From positions 15,645,597-15,709,596 of the forward strand of contig NC_084775.1 in NCBI RefSeq assembly GCF_028858725.1: 64,000 bases of DNA. The letters run 5' to 3'. Below are positions 12,661-24,700 of this stretch, one piece after another. The notes under the pieces are model-generated. The model saw only the letters and a program-made list of their open reading frames with translations, had not been told where the DNA came from and did not search any database. Within the stretch, counting starts at the first letter, position 1. Every line of letters starts with the position of its first letter. The translations under genes were made by a program, and so were the position numbers. Origin of the DNA: Colius striatus. Taxonomy: Eukaryota > Chordata > Aves > Coliiformes > Coliidae.

Positions 12661-15420
12661 CTCCATAGCGACCTCCTGAAGTAAGGACGAGCAAACCTGC
12701 ATAGACCAGAGAGCTTTCAGAGGCCTGGAGACCACTCCTGGATGGCTTAAGTAAACATTTCACCTGCCTTCTACGTTGGTATTGTTGGCTGCAAAAGCTG
12801 ATTGTTTTGTTTGGGTGGTTGTGGGTTTTGTCCAAGGGACTTTCAGATCATGGGACTCTGGCTCCCCAACCCTGCAGCCTTAGCTCTGAAGGAAAAGCTT
12901 TTATCTGAATGTATTTCTTGGAGAGCAGATGGAAATTTTGCTTAGCATCAGGATACAGGGTTGGGGGAGAGCTTGAAAACCTGATTTGTGGGGAGTTTAG
13001 GAGGGAAATTTCATTACTTACCAAAGAAATACTCATCTGCTTAATCATTTCTGAATAATTCTAAGCCATTGTCTGTTTCTTCCAGTTGTTACATGGAAGA
13101 ATATCTATCTGCACATGCACATAGGGTAGTTCCTCATGCTGACAGATGGTTTCTGTTAGTTTTGTTTATATGTGATTATCTCTAGTTACTGAGATTTTCT
13201 CCTGTGCTCCTGCTTAAGAGGGATGATTTTATACTTGAACAGCTAATCCAAGCTCAAGGTTAAACTAGTGCTTTTCTGAAAAAGGACAAAACAAAGTAGC
13301 CAGTAAAGTTTTTAGATGCTCAGATGGGACCATCTGTCTGGTCAAGCAGCAGTTCCTGCAGCGATTCCAAAGCAGCTCGTTGCCACGCTCTGAGGGCAGC
13401 AGGGGGCTGGGCCCTGGATCCAGCTGCCTCTGCCTTGGGCTCACTGGATGTGTGTGGCAGAGCCTGCCCGGGGGTGGCTGCTGCACCCAAACACAGGAAA
13501 GGCAGGTGAACTTTCAGCACAGGCTTGTTGGAAGATAGCTTTCATTCTGTCACCTGAAAGGGAAAGGTGTGTTGCTTTTGAGAACTCCAGTGCTTTATCC
13601 TTCATGTGGAATACATCTATTTTTTTATCTGAATGTTTTTATTGATTTTTAAACCAAGCCAACAGGACTCTGCTCAGGAGAGTGGGGTTGGAATGCTTCC
13701 CAACTCTGCTCTAACCAGCTGTCCTCAGGTCTTTTGCCACACGATGTGTGTGTAGCCATTTTGCCTGCACCTCTGCCACTGTTTACAGCGCAGCCCGTAC
13801 CTGCACCTCGTGCTACCCCAGGAAAGCCTTATGGCAGCTGCAGGTGAGCAATACTCTGCTGTTGTGGCTGGCAGAAGTGTGGGGATCCTATGGTACCTAC
13901 CCTCTGGGCATCTGCCTCCTCCTGCCCTCCTTCCCCGGTCTAACAGAGCGGTTCTGGGACACCAACTGTAAACCTGTGTAAAATCACTGTAAAATGGACT
14001 CGAGCATAACCAGTGAGGTGGTTGGTCACCTGGACCTTTATTTTAAACCAGTAATCCATTGTTTTTACATAGCCAAGAATTAAAATTCCTTCAGTGTACA
14101 CTAGCACTGGTCTGACTGCACCCTGTGTGTGTGAGGCAGCCTCTATCCTGCTTTGGTACATGCAGGGGCAGTGCCTGGGGCTGGATGTGCATCTTTCTTT
14201 GAGAAGGGGATCACTGAGATTTTCCCTCCCTTTTATCCAGCTGTGAGCCCTGTATTGAGCTCCTGCCAGGGCTGGGGGGGGGGGTTAGGAGATGGAAGTG
14301 GGGGTTTCCCTGCCCTGGAAACAGAGCTGTCACCTTTTACACACCAGCTGTGGGCATTGCTTGTTTTCCTACAGAGCATTTCAAAGGTGTATGTATCTTC
14401 TTTTTTTCCAAGCTGACTTGTTTTCTGGTTTTTATATTGTGAACTAAAGAATATTGAGCAGTTTGATTGAGTTTTGTTATGCTCCTGCTCCTCAGCCCAG
14501 GTCTCTGAAGGAATAGGGTTGTTTGGGGTGTCTTCTTGTTGCTTTCTCTGACACTTGCATCATTCCACCTAACCTCAGAGGCCCCACTTCCCTGCTACAG
14601 GTGCTGCTTTTCCTCAGTCTCAGTTTATATCATACATTGTATGAGTTAAAAATTGTCCCCTGCTCCTCTTTGGTTGCTGGAAGGAAAACTAAAGATGCTG
14701 CCTGTGTTACCCTGCACAGGGAAGCAGGGGCTGTTCTGACAGGCCCCGTGTAGTGTGGTTAAAGCACTCTCTGCCTTTTTGCTGCATGGTTGTACATGAA
14801 AGGTGACATTAATCTGTGCAACTATCCAGGAGAGTGCTGGGTTAGTCTATAACAGACAGGGAAGCCCTAGAGTGGATTTTCTCCTGACCTTGTCAGCCAA
14901 CCTTGGAGTCTGCCTGTTTTGGAAAGCACAGGGCCAGGTCCCAGGCTGCGAGGGGAGGAAGCTGGGGCTCACAGCTTCTGTGGGCACCTTTGGTGAGGAA
15001 CAGAAACTGACTGTTAAAAGTTCTTGACCATGATGCTGGTTCTGCAGTGTCAGGGCTGTTTGTTGCTCAGAGTAAGACCCGGTCTGCACTTCTTTTTGCT
15101 TTGGAGCACTGTTTCAGTATACAACACTAACTCCTGATAGGCTTAAGCTGGAAATACTTCTTGTGATTCAAAACAGTCTTCATCAGTGAACTGGTGTGTC
15201 AGTGGCTGTGCTGGAACTGTGCTCTCTGGATACTGTTCAGCACTGCCAGAGAGCAGGGCCCTCACTCAACTGTGCTGTCCTGCCCCTGTCCTTCACCACT
15301 GCAAAGGGGGCAAGGACTCCACCCTTATCAGAGGCAGGGAAGGGGACAGCCTTGTCCCTTCATGCAGCCAAGTTCATAACAAACACAGCATCCTTGAATA
15401 AATGAGAGTCCTGGGTTGCT
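12661..15420 (+). other. ANKRD13A 3' UTR and downstream region
   Basis: No gene is seen here. The sequence is AT-richer and consistent with a long 3' UTR. Two poly(A) signals are candidates: ATTAAA at 14079-14084, followed by GT-rich sequence around 14120, and a canonical AATAAA at 15397-15402. An eleven-base G run lies near 14274. Which end is used cannot be decided from the sequence alone. Confidence 0.6.
15397..15402 (+). terminator. AATAAA poly(A) signal, + strand (candidate distal ANKRD13A end)
   Basis: This is a canonical hexamer on the + strand, 2.7 kb after the ANKRD13A stop. It is only 29 bases from a canonical signal on the opposite strand, so it marks the likely boundary between two convergent genes. 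The ATTAAA at 14079 is the alternative, nearer end. Confidence 0.5.
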
Positions 15421-15430
15421 TCCTTAGCTT

Positions 15431-15436
15431 TTTATT
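15431..15436 (-). terminator. AATAAA poly(A) signal, - strand (end of the small membrane-protein gene)
   Basis: The + strand reads tttatt, which is AATAAA on the - strand. It lies about 1.27 kb downstream of the stop codon of the minus-strand 62-residue gene, with no other feature between. It would end a 3' UTR of ordinary length (about 15.41-16.70 kb). Confidence 0.6.
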
Positions 15437-16379
15437 TGTACAAAGACACAGCAGGGAGGGAACAATGAATGCAAACACGAGGCTGCTCCAGGGAATGTAG
15501 AGCTGTAGCTGCCCACTCCATCCACCCCCCCAGCACACAGCTACAGGCCAAGTTTGACACCAGATGAAGGCCCCAGAGAAACCAGTGACACAGGGCTCTG
15601 TGATCAAAAACTAGCTCAGAAAGCAACAGAGCAGCGTGCCCCTGCTTCCCCACTCATCTTTCACCACCATTAGTAGCTAGAGCTGTCCTTGGCAGCCTCC
15701 TGCTGTCACCACCCGAGCAAAGGAAGTCCCAGTGGGGTGAGAGCAGTCTTTTAAAACAAGCTGAACAGAAAACACATCAGATGCAGCACAAGGTTTTAAA
15801 GAACAGGTCAACACAATTGTTCTGTAAGTTAAGTTTTAAGACATTAAATAAATTACTAACCAAGACACCCCTATGTTAAATACTAACTTAACAGTGAGCC
15901 AAATCCAGTTACTACCCCGAGCAGTGCAAAACAAAATAGCAGCATCCATATGCCAGTGTGATTTCAGTGTAAACACTTGAACAGAATACTGGAAATGCAC
16001 TGGTCTGGCTCGAGCCCAAACAAAAGATGCTTCCAGAGAGCCCAAGCTCCTGCCCAGCTCAGACAGACAGTGCCTCCCGTTTCCTGAGAGACAAACCTGC
16101 CTTGAGAGGGGAGTGCTCGGTGCAAGCTGGAGCCCCTCACCTGCAGCCCTGCTGGGAACAGCCTCAGCACAGCTGGTGTGAAGCTGCAGCATTCAGCTGA
16201 GAGTTAAAGCAGATAGGAATGCCAAGCCTGGCCCAGTGTAGCTACACCAGGATCTGCCCACCCTGCATTTCTGCTCAGAGGCATGTGTAACACCCCCACA
16301 GCAGGCTGCTGAGCTCTTGCCTTCGGACTATCTTTGAAGGCTGCACTAGAAACGCTCGAGAGCCAGCAGTGAAGCGGCG

Positions 16380-17300
16380 AACCGAATCAGAAAGCAAAAC
16401 TAGACATGAGATAAGAGTGCACGGGCCCATCGTTCAGCCAGCAGCGCCGGGAGCCTGCCTGCGTTCGTGTCCGGGCCCGGGAAGTCTGCCGGGTGTGGAT
16501 CGGAGACCGGGGCTGCTCCCGAGCGCATCGTGTCCCGCGGCCTCGCTGCGACGGGAGGAAGGTGCTTTGCTGCAGACGCTGCTCCGGGCCGGGCGGCTCG
16601 GCTGCGGCCGCGCTCCGGGAGTCACTGCCGGGGCCCGGAGCCGCCACGGGCTGCAGGGCCGGCGGGAGCCTCGGGGGCAGCGCTGCCGCGTCCCGCTCCG
16701 CTACCGCCGCCGGACGGGCTTGTAGACGCAGACGGCCATGAGGATGATGGTGAGCAGCAGGGCGCTGAGGATGCTGCCCAGCAGCACTGCGGGAGGGACG
16801 CGGGTTAGGACCCGAACGCAGCCCCCGACGCGTTCCCCAAAATGAGCTTTAAAAAGTAAATACGCTAAAAACGAAACAAAGCGACCCGAGCGGGACGGTG
16901 CCCGAGCGCCGCGGGACGCGCAACCACCCCACCCCCGGCCGCCCCTTACCCAGGTTCTGCTTCTGCAGCACGGCGTAGGGCCGGCTGCGCTCCGCCGGGC
17001 CCGGGGCCAGCAGCGCCAGGGCCGCCTGCGCCCACTCCCGCTCCGCCGCCATGGCCGGGCCCGGCCCCGCGCCGCCGCCTTTGTGCGCCCAGGACGGCCC
17101 CTTCCTGTTCCTGCCGCGCCCCGGGCCCGGCCCCGCCTGCGCCGCGCACAGCGCCGGGCCCGCGGCGGCGGGGCGGGGCGGGAGCGGGGCGGGCACGGCC
17201 TGTGCGGGGCCTCCTGTGCGGCGCGGCGTGTGCGGCCCGTGCGGCCTCCCAGCCCCGTGCCCGTGTAGGACGCTTAACAAGGCTCAGGGCCGCCTCTCGC
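16380..17300. promoter_or_regulatory. CpG island covering the 62-aa gene and its promoter
   Basis: This region is very CpG-rich, contains both coding exons of the small gene, and extends past its start codon. Several GGGCGGG boxes lie at 17160-17200, just upstream of the minus-strand ATG. No TATA box is seen. This is typical of a broadly expressed gene. Confidence 0.65.
16701..17052 (-). CDS. Small single-pass membrane protein, 62 aa (C12orf76 candidate by position)
   Basis: Two coding exons on the - strand, 16950-17052 and 16701-16786, join in phase through gtaagg and gcag splice sites. They give a 62-residue protein. Residues 1-34 are hydrophilic (MAAEREWAQAALALLAPGP, then RPYAVLQKQNL). 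Residues 35-55 form one strong membrane helix (VLLGSILSALLLTIILMAVC). The tail VYKPVRRR is basic and therefore probably cytosolic. The ATG lies in a gccgccATGg context inside a CpG island. There is no signal-peptide-like N-terminus, so a type III or tail-anchored-like topology is possible. The gene converges on ANKRD13A, the position and orientation I recall for human C12orf76; I cannot confirm the match by sequence. No function is known to me. Confidence 0.75.
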
Positions 17301-18270
17301 ACTTGGGCCTCATCGGGAAGTGTGATGGGGAGCGGCTGAGGGCGTGCGGTGTGGAGCCTGGGGAGGAGGCTGAGGGGAAACTGTGGTTGAGGTCAGGGTT
17401 GGTCTCTGCTCCTGAGTAACCAGTGACAGGGCAAGAGGAAACGGGCTCCGGTTGCCCAGGGGAGGTTGAGGTTGGAGCTGAGGCAGAACTGTTTCCCTGA
17501 GAGGGGTGTCAGCCCCTGTGCCAGGCTGCCCAGGGAGCCGGGGGAGTGCCCAGCCCTGGAGGGATCCCAAAGCCGTGGGGCTGAGGTGCTGAGGGGTCAG
17601 TGCTGGGCTGGGCAGGGTGAGGGGTCAGGGCTGGGACTGCAGCAGCTTCAGGGGCTTTTCCAACCAGGACTGTTGCATGATTCCATATGGCAGCCCCCTG
17701 CCCACCCTGAGCTCTCAGCTGTGCTCCCCTACTCTTCTGCATCAGCCTGGGCAGGAGCTGCTGGGAGGGGACGGTGAGGCTGATGGCGGTAGGACTGCAG
17801 CATCGCCTCTGCCGAGGTCAGTGTGGGTTCTGGGAAGTGTTTAACGGGCCCATGAACCACTGAGCGATGGTGCGGCTGCAGCGGGGCAACGAGGCGTTGT
17901 GGGGACACCATGATGGGCAGCGGGGGCTGGATCACCCCAGGCCTGCTTCACCCCCACCCCGGGGCTTGTTTCTAAAATGAGATACATGAAGGTCTTTTCT
18001 TCTCCAAAGGCCAGAAGCTGACATCTCCTTGCAGCCCATCCTCCTGGCTCAGCAAAGCTGAATCACAGGGCCCGGAGCACGGATGGAGCAGGAGGGAGCG
18101 ACCGGCCCCGCTGCAGCAGCGAGCGAGCAGGAACCACCCGAGGCCACTCAGTTTCTTCACCAGAACAAGGGATTTGTGTGTCAGGACAGCAACAGCCCCC
18201 GGCCCTCCCCCAGCCCTCGGCTGCACCGTGGTGCTTTGTGAACGCAGCACAGCGAGTTCCAGCTCCTCTG
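17300..18270. other. Intergenic spacer with a CR1 3'-end remnant
   Basis: No gene is seen here. Around 17625-17690 the + strand reads ggcttttccaacc followed by a degenerate tgattccatatgg. This resembles the conserved 3' end of avian CR1 LINEs (ttttccaacc, then an ATTCTATG-like octamer). The identification is by eye and the copy is heavily mutated. Confidence 0.45.
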
Positions 18271-18293
18271 GTTTCCTAACAATCGGTATCAGC

Positions 18294-18299
18294 TTTATT
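18294..18299 (-). terminator. AATAAA poly(A) signal of the SLC6A4-like gene
   Basis: The + strand tttatt is AATAAA on the - strand. It lies about 470 bases past the transporter stop codon, and I saw no earlier canonical signal. It predicts a short 3' UTR ending near 18275. Confidence 0.6.
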
Positions 18300-18343
18300 T
18301 TCCACGTCACTCACAGCACGGCTAGAGACATGCACTGCTCCCC

Positions 18344-18504
18344 CAGGCAGGGCTGCACAGCTGGATCCAGGCAGGGCTGTACAACGGGACTGGATCCAGG
18401 CAGGGCTGCACAGCTGGATCCAGGCAGGGCTGTACAACAGGACTGGATCCAGGCAGGGCTGCACAATGGGGCTGGATCCAGGCAGGGCTGCACGGCAGGG
18501 CTGG
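18344..18504. repeat. Minisatellite with alternating 24/29-bp units in the transporter 3' UTR
   Basis: Six copies start at 18344, 18368, 18397, 18421, 18450 and 18479. Each begins caggcagggctg; most end in ctggatc. Lengths run 24, 29, 24, 29, 29 and a partial 26. The first four copies are therefore a duplicated 53-bp pair. The array lies between the stop codon and the poly(A) signal of the minus-strand transporter, so it should be transcribed as part of the mRNA. Confidence 0.85.
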
Positions 18505-18764
18505 AGCGGCTCCCAAGCAAAGCGTGGCCCCAGCTCATACTGCCAAGTCACAGGGAGCTGAGGTTTACCTCCCAACGGGAGGAGTTTGGCCCTGAGCTGC
18601 CAGCCCAGGGGACTCAGGTGAAGGGTCCTGTGCTCCCTGCTGGGGATCAGAGGTTTTCCTGCCCGAGCCTGGCTCTGCCAGCACGCACTGGCCGCGCTGC
18701 GTCTGCTGAGGCGCTTGGACGTGACAAGAGCCGGTGGCCGGGGAGCTGCCAGCAGCACGTGCAG

Positions 18765-21700
18765 CTACAGGACAGGTGACATGCACACTGTGTCTGCCTG
18801 GGGGGCTTGGGTTGCTTTCTCGGGCTGAATGCAGATGGTGAGGCGCTGCAGGGGATAGGAAGGCAGAGAAAAAGGCAATGGGTTTCCTTCCCAGAGCGGG
18901 GCTGGTGTCACAGAGGAGCTGCCTGCCCTGATGTGCCAAAACCATCCCCACTGGCTGTGGGCTGGAGCCGTGTGAGCCTGCAGCAGTGCACAGGAGGAGG
19001 CCCAAAAGTGGGCTGAGAGGAGGGGTGAGAGCTGGGGATGAGCCTCTGCCTCCAGGGCTGTGCTGGTGTCACCCTGCTGCCTCCTGGCCCAGCCAGAAAC
19101 ATGATTTCAAATGACCAGGCTACTGAGCCACGCTGCCCCGAGCCCTTTCCCAAGCAGCTCTCCAGGTGTGATTTGATTGCTGTGTGTACAAAGATGCTGA
19201 GGAGCTGTCAGCCAACCACCCAGCTCCCCAGCCCTGGTCTCAGGCTGACCCGAGGGGGTCTCGGCCCACCTGCCAAATCGCCCACCCCACTCCTCACCTG
19301 CTTGAGAGTCCCTGGTGTCCAGACCAGCTTGTACACCATGTAGAGGGGGATGCAGATGAAGGACGATGCCCCTATGAGGTGTCCCACCGAGATGCTCCAC
19401 TCAGGGTACTGGTAGTCAAAGAGCGTCAGCAGCGGCTGCTCCAGGAGGGAGCTGATCACAATGAACTGGAAGGAAGGAGGCCGAGGCGGTTGGGGAGGGA
19501 TGCTCATGGGGCTGGATCTGGCAGGACATGCCCTGCTGCCTCTCCCTGCAGCACAGGGCTGTAGCAGGGCTGTGCAGCCACAAAACCCTCCCAACACACA
19601 AGACGGGTGTCTAGAAAAGCTCGGTTGGGCCAGCTGGGCATCCCCGGCCGATGAGCCCCGGCTGCTCCCCAGGGAGAGCACATCAGCTGCAACATCCCCC
19701 CAGCCCCAGCACGGACACAGCTCCTCCTGGGGCTTAACACCATCTACACCCTGCTGCCAGAGCCCCTTTCCTGGCTGCCAAAGGCCAGCGTGGCTCTGAC
19801 AGTGACGTTCCCCACACTGCCCACCCTTGCTTGGGCTGGGCTGGGAGGTCTCCATCCAACACCCCCCCCTGGAGCCGGCGGCTTGCAAAGGCTGCACGTC
19901 CTCCTGCTGAAATGAAACCATTTGCTGTCTGCTCTGATTAACAACACTTCTCTCTTAATAACCTGGGCAAAGCGCTTAGAGCTGTAATTAATGCTCGCAA
20001 GGTCTCTCCTCCTGCAGACCCGGCGAGATCAGGCCCCTCTGCCTCTCGCAGGCAGCAGCCTTTGAAGTGCCGGGGCAGTTGGCATTTCAAAGGGGCCGGA
20101 TCCACCCTGGCACTCAGCTCAGCAGTGCCCTCAGAGGCGGCCCCTTGGCTGGCTGTGCCAGCGGGGGATGCTGCACACTGAGGATGAAACGAGCACTCCT
20201 GTGAGCTGCCAGGCCCCAGCTCTGCCCTGGAGCTGCAGCAGAGGCTGCAAAATGCACCCACAGGTGCCTTTGTTGGTGAAACCCACTGTCCTGGGGCAGA
20301 TGGTTGTTGCCTGTGGCTGGAGCAGCAGCATGGGGAGCTAGCAGAGAGGGCTGGCATGAGGTCCTGCAGCCCCAGCCAGGACCCTGCACCACCCATCTGG
20401 CAGCTTGCTCACCCCACACAAGCGGGAGGGGAGGAACTGGCAGCGCTGGCACCCGGGAGCTGGGCAGCAGCAGCAGCTGGCGAGGGAAGAGCAGGATCCC
20501 TGCAGGGTGTGCGGAGGGGAGCTGACACCCCGGGCTGGGGATACTCACCGCTAACAAGGCTGGGCTGATGGCCACCCAGCACACCTTCCAGAACATTCCT
20601 GGGGTGAAGCCCAGCATGGCTTTCACATCATGGGAGAACCTCTGTATCCCTGCAGGAGGAGACACCCATGGAGGACGTGGGTACAGGGACACGGACGTGA
20701 TGCCCTCTGCACCCCATGGCAGCCTCTCCAGGAGTCACACACGTGCCTCTGCTGCAGCGTTTCTCACCATAAAACCAGGAGACAGCGATGGTTTCCAGGA
20801 GCACCACTGCCAGGATGGAGCAGCCAGCACCAAACTCCTCCAGCAGCTTCACCACGTAGGCTCCCCCCTGGCAGAGCACAAGTAGGGGAGGGCGGCTGCG
20901 GACCCAGCGGGGTCCTGAGCAAAGGCCCACACCAAGGGGTTGCTGGAGAAAACAGGAGGTGTGTGGTGGGGACAGGAGTGGAGCGGTGCCCAGGGGTACT
21001 CACGTAGGTGAGGGTGCTCAGGGAGCCCAGGAAGCACACTGAGATGAGGCCGAGGACGAAGAGCTCCCGTCGGCCGGACAGGACCTGGGGGTACTCGTCC
21101 ATCACAGCCGTGATCACGGCCTCCAAGCCCCCAAACTGCAAAGGAAATGCCATCGTGAGGCACAAGCTGAATCGTGGGGCCAGTCCTGTTCTTAAAGCAA
21201 ACCTGCTCCCCACGAGCCCCCTCTGCCTGCAAGCAGCGGGGGGACATCCCACCCTGTCCCCTTGCTCTGGGGTGACCATCCCCTCTGCTGGGCTTGGGGG
21301 GAGGCCAGCTCAGACCCACCGGAGACGCTGGTGTGGTGCTCCCTCTGTCCCCACGCCCGGGGGCTTGGGCAGGCAGCCCTCCTTCCCCTTGTCACCCCGC
21401 TGTGCTGTGTGTCTGCAGCTCCCTACCGTGCTGTCCAGCCCCAGCGTTATCATCATCAGGAAGAACATGATGGCGAAGAAGGTGGATCCCACCATGTTGG
21501 CGATGGCTTCAGGGTAGGTGATAAAAAGGAGGCTTGGCCCTAGGAGGGGACACTGGGCTGTTTTGCTGCTCCCTGGCCGCTCTGGCTCAGCTCACACCCC
21601 AGCGCTGGCCATCACCCCAGCCCCTCAGCCCTGACCAGGACAGGACAGTCCCTCTGGAGGGCAGCAAACCTTTATCTCTCGCAACATCCTCCACCTCCAC

Positions 21701-24700
21701 GTCCCTCATCTCAGCCATGTAGCCCAGCACGGTGAAGATGACGAAGCCCGAGAGGAAGCTGGTGAGGCAGTTCACTGCGCTGGTGAGCAGCGCGTCCCTG
21801 CAGGCACAAGGGAGGGACACTCACCCTGACCCAGCCCCCTCTCGCCTGCACCCCCACTGCCTCCCTCTCTTGGCCCCACATCCCAAAACCATCAGTGGAA
21901 TGAGGGAAATGGCTCAGCCCACGGGGCACAGGAGCTGTGGGGCTGCCCACAGGGACCCGGGGCTGCAGGAGCTCACCGGTAGCAGTTGTTGTGGAAATGG
22001 TTGTAACTGGCTAGAGCGAGGAGGACCCCGAATCCAGGACCCAGGGAGAAGAAAATCTGTGCAGCAGCATCAACCCAGACCTGGAAGGAGAAGCAACAGG
22101 CAGGCTGCAGAGCAGGCAGGGAGGCTTTAGGGCTGGGATGGGGCAGGGAGGTGCCTCACAGCGTGCCCACCCCACAGCACAGGGACGGGGTCTGGATTGG
22201 CACATGTTGCCAAGGCCCCTCCTGCCTGTCCTGCTGCCCCAGGGGTGTCCCAGGAGCAGGGGAGCTGCCATGGGATGGACAGAGATCGTTTGCACCCCGG
22301 GGTCCTGCAGCAGTAGAATTAAGCAACGCTGCTGCCCCATGCCCAGAGCAGGGATGGAGGGCAGCCCCGAGCCCCCTGTGCCCGCTCCTGCCTGGGCAGT
22401 TCCCGCTGGCAGCGACAGCAGGGCCCTGATTATCTTTAATGAGAATTCTCAGGTGCTGCCTGGTGATTACCCAGAGGAAGGCTGTTGTCAGGCCAGGGGA
22501 GAACAGCACAAACAAAACCCGGTGGCAATGAGATGGGTGATTCAATTATGGATTTACATTTCTAAGAGCCTGTCCAGGGTATCTTGTTGCTGTAGGAACA
22601 AGGGCCCCTCGCCCTGCTGGGGCCAGACCCGTGGGCAGGGGTGGGTGTGTGTGCCAGGGATGGGGTCTGGGTGCTGCCATCCCCGAGGAGGGGGCAGCAA
22701 GAGCTGGGACAGCACGTCCCACTGCACACTCACTGTGGTGCTCAGGAGTTTGCCCCAGTCTGGGCGCAGGTAGAAGACGACCCCTCTCCAGGCACCGGGC
22801 AGAGTGGCTCCTCGGACCAGCAGGACCAGGAGGACAACGTAGGGCAGCGTGGCCGTGACCCACACCACCTGCAGAGAGGCTGCCCTCAGTGCCTGGCACT
22901 GGCAGAGCCGTTCTGCAGCACCCAAAGTGCCCGTGTCGGGCAGAGCCGGCTCGCTCGCGGCTGGCCGAGGGGTAGGGCAGTGAGGAGGAGGAAGAGGAGG
23001 CTGTGTCCCGTGGTTAAGCAGCCAGCTGAGCTGCAGGACCTCACCAGGGCTCAGTCGCTCCTGCCTGGGCCTGGCTGTGGAGGGGATGCTGTGTGCCAGG
23101 CTGTGAGCACCCCCGTGCCCAGGCAGGGCTGGTGCTGCAGCCCGCTCTTACCTTCCCAGAGGTTTTCACCCCTTTCCACAGGCTGAAGTAGACAATGGTG
23201 AAGATGAGGAAGAGGCAGAGGAGCAGCTGCCAGCGGATGCCCCCCACATCATACAGGCCTCCAGACTTCTGGATCTCCAGGACCTTCCTCCTGTGGGAAG
23301 GGACCCCCACGGGTGCCTCAGGCCCTCGCAGGGGAGTGGGCTCAGCCCTGGGCAGGTGGGCACACCTCACCTTCCCTCCCCAGCACACCAAGAACAGGGA
23401 TTGTGAGCTCCCAAACGGCATCCCCACATGAGAGCTTGCTCCCAAGCACCCCAGTCCAGCCCTGCTCCCTGTGCAGCAGCCCCTCCGTGGGCACGTGCCC
23501 CAGCTTCAGCACATTGCCACGGACGTGCCCTTACGTGTAAAACTCCTCGGTGGGGGAGCGGGAGGAGTTGGTCCAGGTCACGTTGCTCCTCCCGAAGTAG
23601 TTGGTGCAGTGGGGCGTGTTCCAGGGGTTGTGGCAGCTGGCCCAGGGCAGTGTGCCCGCCAGCGACCAGCTGAAGTAGTAGAGAGCCCAGGCGATGATGG
23701 TGTTGTAGTAGAAGGAGACGTAGAGGTTAATGATGCAGACGGCAAAGCCGATGCCTGGGGTAAGAAGGGGGGACAGAGTCCTGCATCTGTGCTGGCCCAG
23801 CCCTCTGGCTTCCCCCAGCACCAGCTGCCCCCAGGGGCGCTGTCCCAGGGCCAGGGGGCTCTTACCTTTAAAGATGGGGCAGATGCGCTTCCAGATGGGG
23901 ATGACGCCCGTCCTGTGGAACTGCCCCAGGGCCAGCTCCATGTAGAACAGGGGCACCCCTCCGAAAACCGCCATCAGCGTGTAGGGGATGAGGAAGGCTC
24001 CTGCGGGGTGAGGAGCGGAGCGCGGTGACCGCGGTGACCCCGCGCTGGCCGTGGGCAGTGGGGAGGAGGGGGTTGGATGCCTGTTGGTGAGATGCTTTGC
24101 CATGTGCTCAGAGGGGCTGGTGGCTGCGAGGAGCCCACTCAGTGCCCCACTCCCCAGGCTGCTCCCTTACCCAGGGAGGGTTTGGCTGGCGTGGCACAAG
24201 GAGCAATAGAACCCAGGAGGGCGCAGGGGATGGGGCCCGAAGCACCCCTCAGGTCTAGAAGAGTTTTGGAGGAAATCCCACGGAAGGTGCACAGTCACCC
24301 CAAGAGTAATGAACGCTGCAATCTGCATTATTCATAACGCTGCTGTCTGTGCCAGGGCTGTGCTGGTACCCAGTGGAGGGGCTGGAGCTGGAGCTGTTCT
24401 CAGGACAGCCCTGTTGGGATTAGTTAATTTAACCCCCGGGTTCCTCCCGGTGCTGGTGAAGGTGTGTGTGGTGCAGCAGCCCCACAGCCCTCACAGCCCC
24501 TGCAGCCTGGCACAGACACTGCCCAGAGGGGCCATGTTGCTGCTAAGAGCCTTTCTCTTCCAGGAACAGCTCGAGGTGCTGGGTGAGCCCAGCCTGGACC
24601 CTGCTGGTTCCTTCCCACGAGCTGCTCCAGCAACTCCTCACCCTCCGGTGTGCCCGAGGCGGGCGAGGGAAGCGTCTGCCCGACCCACATCCATGAGGAG

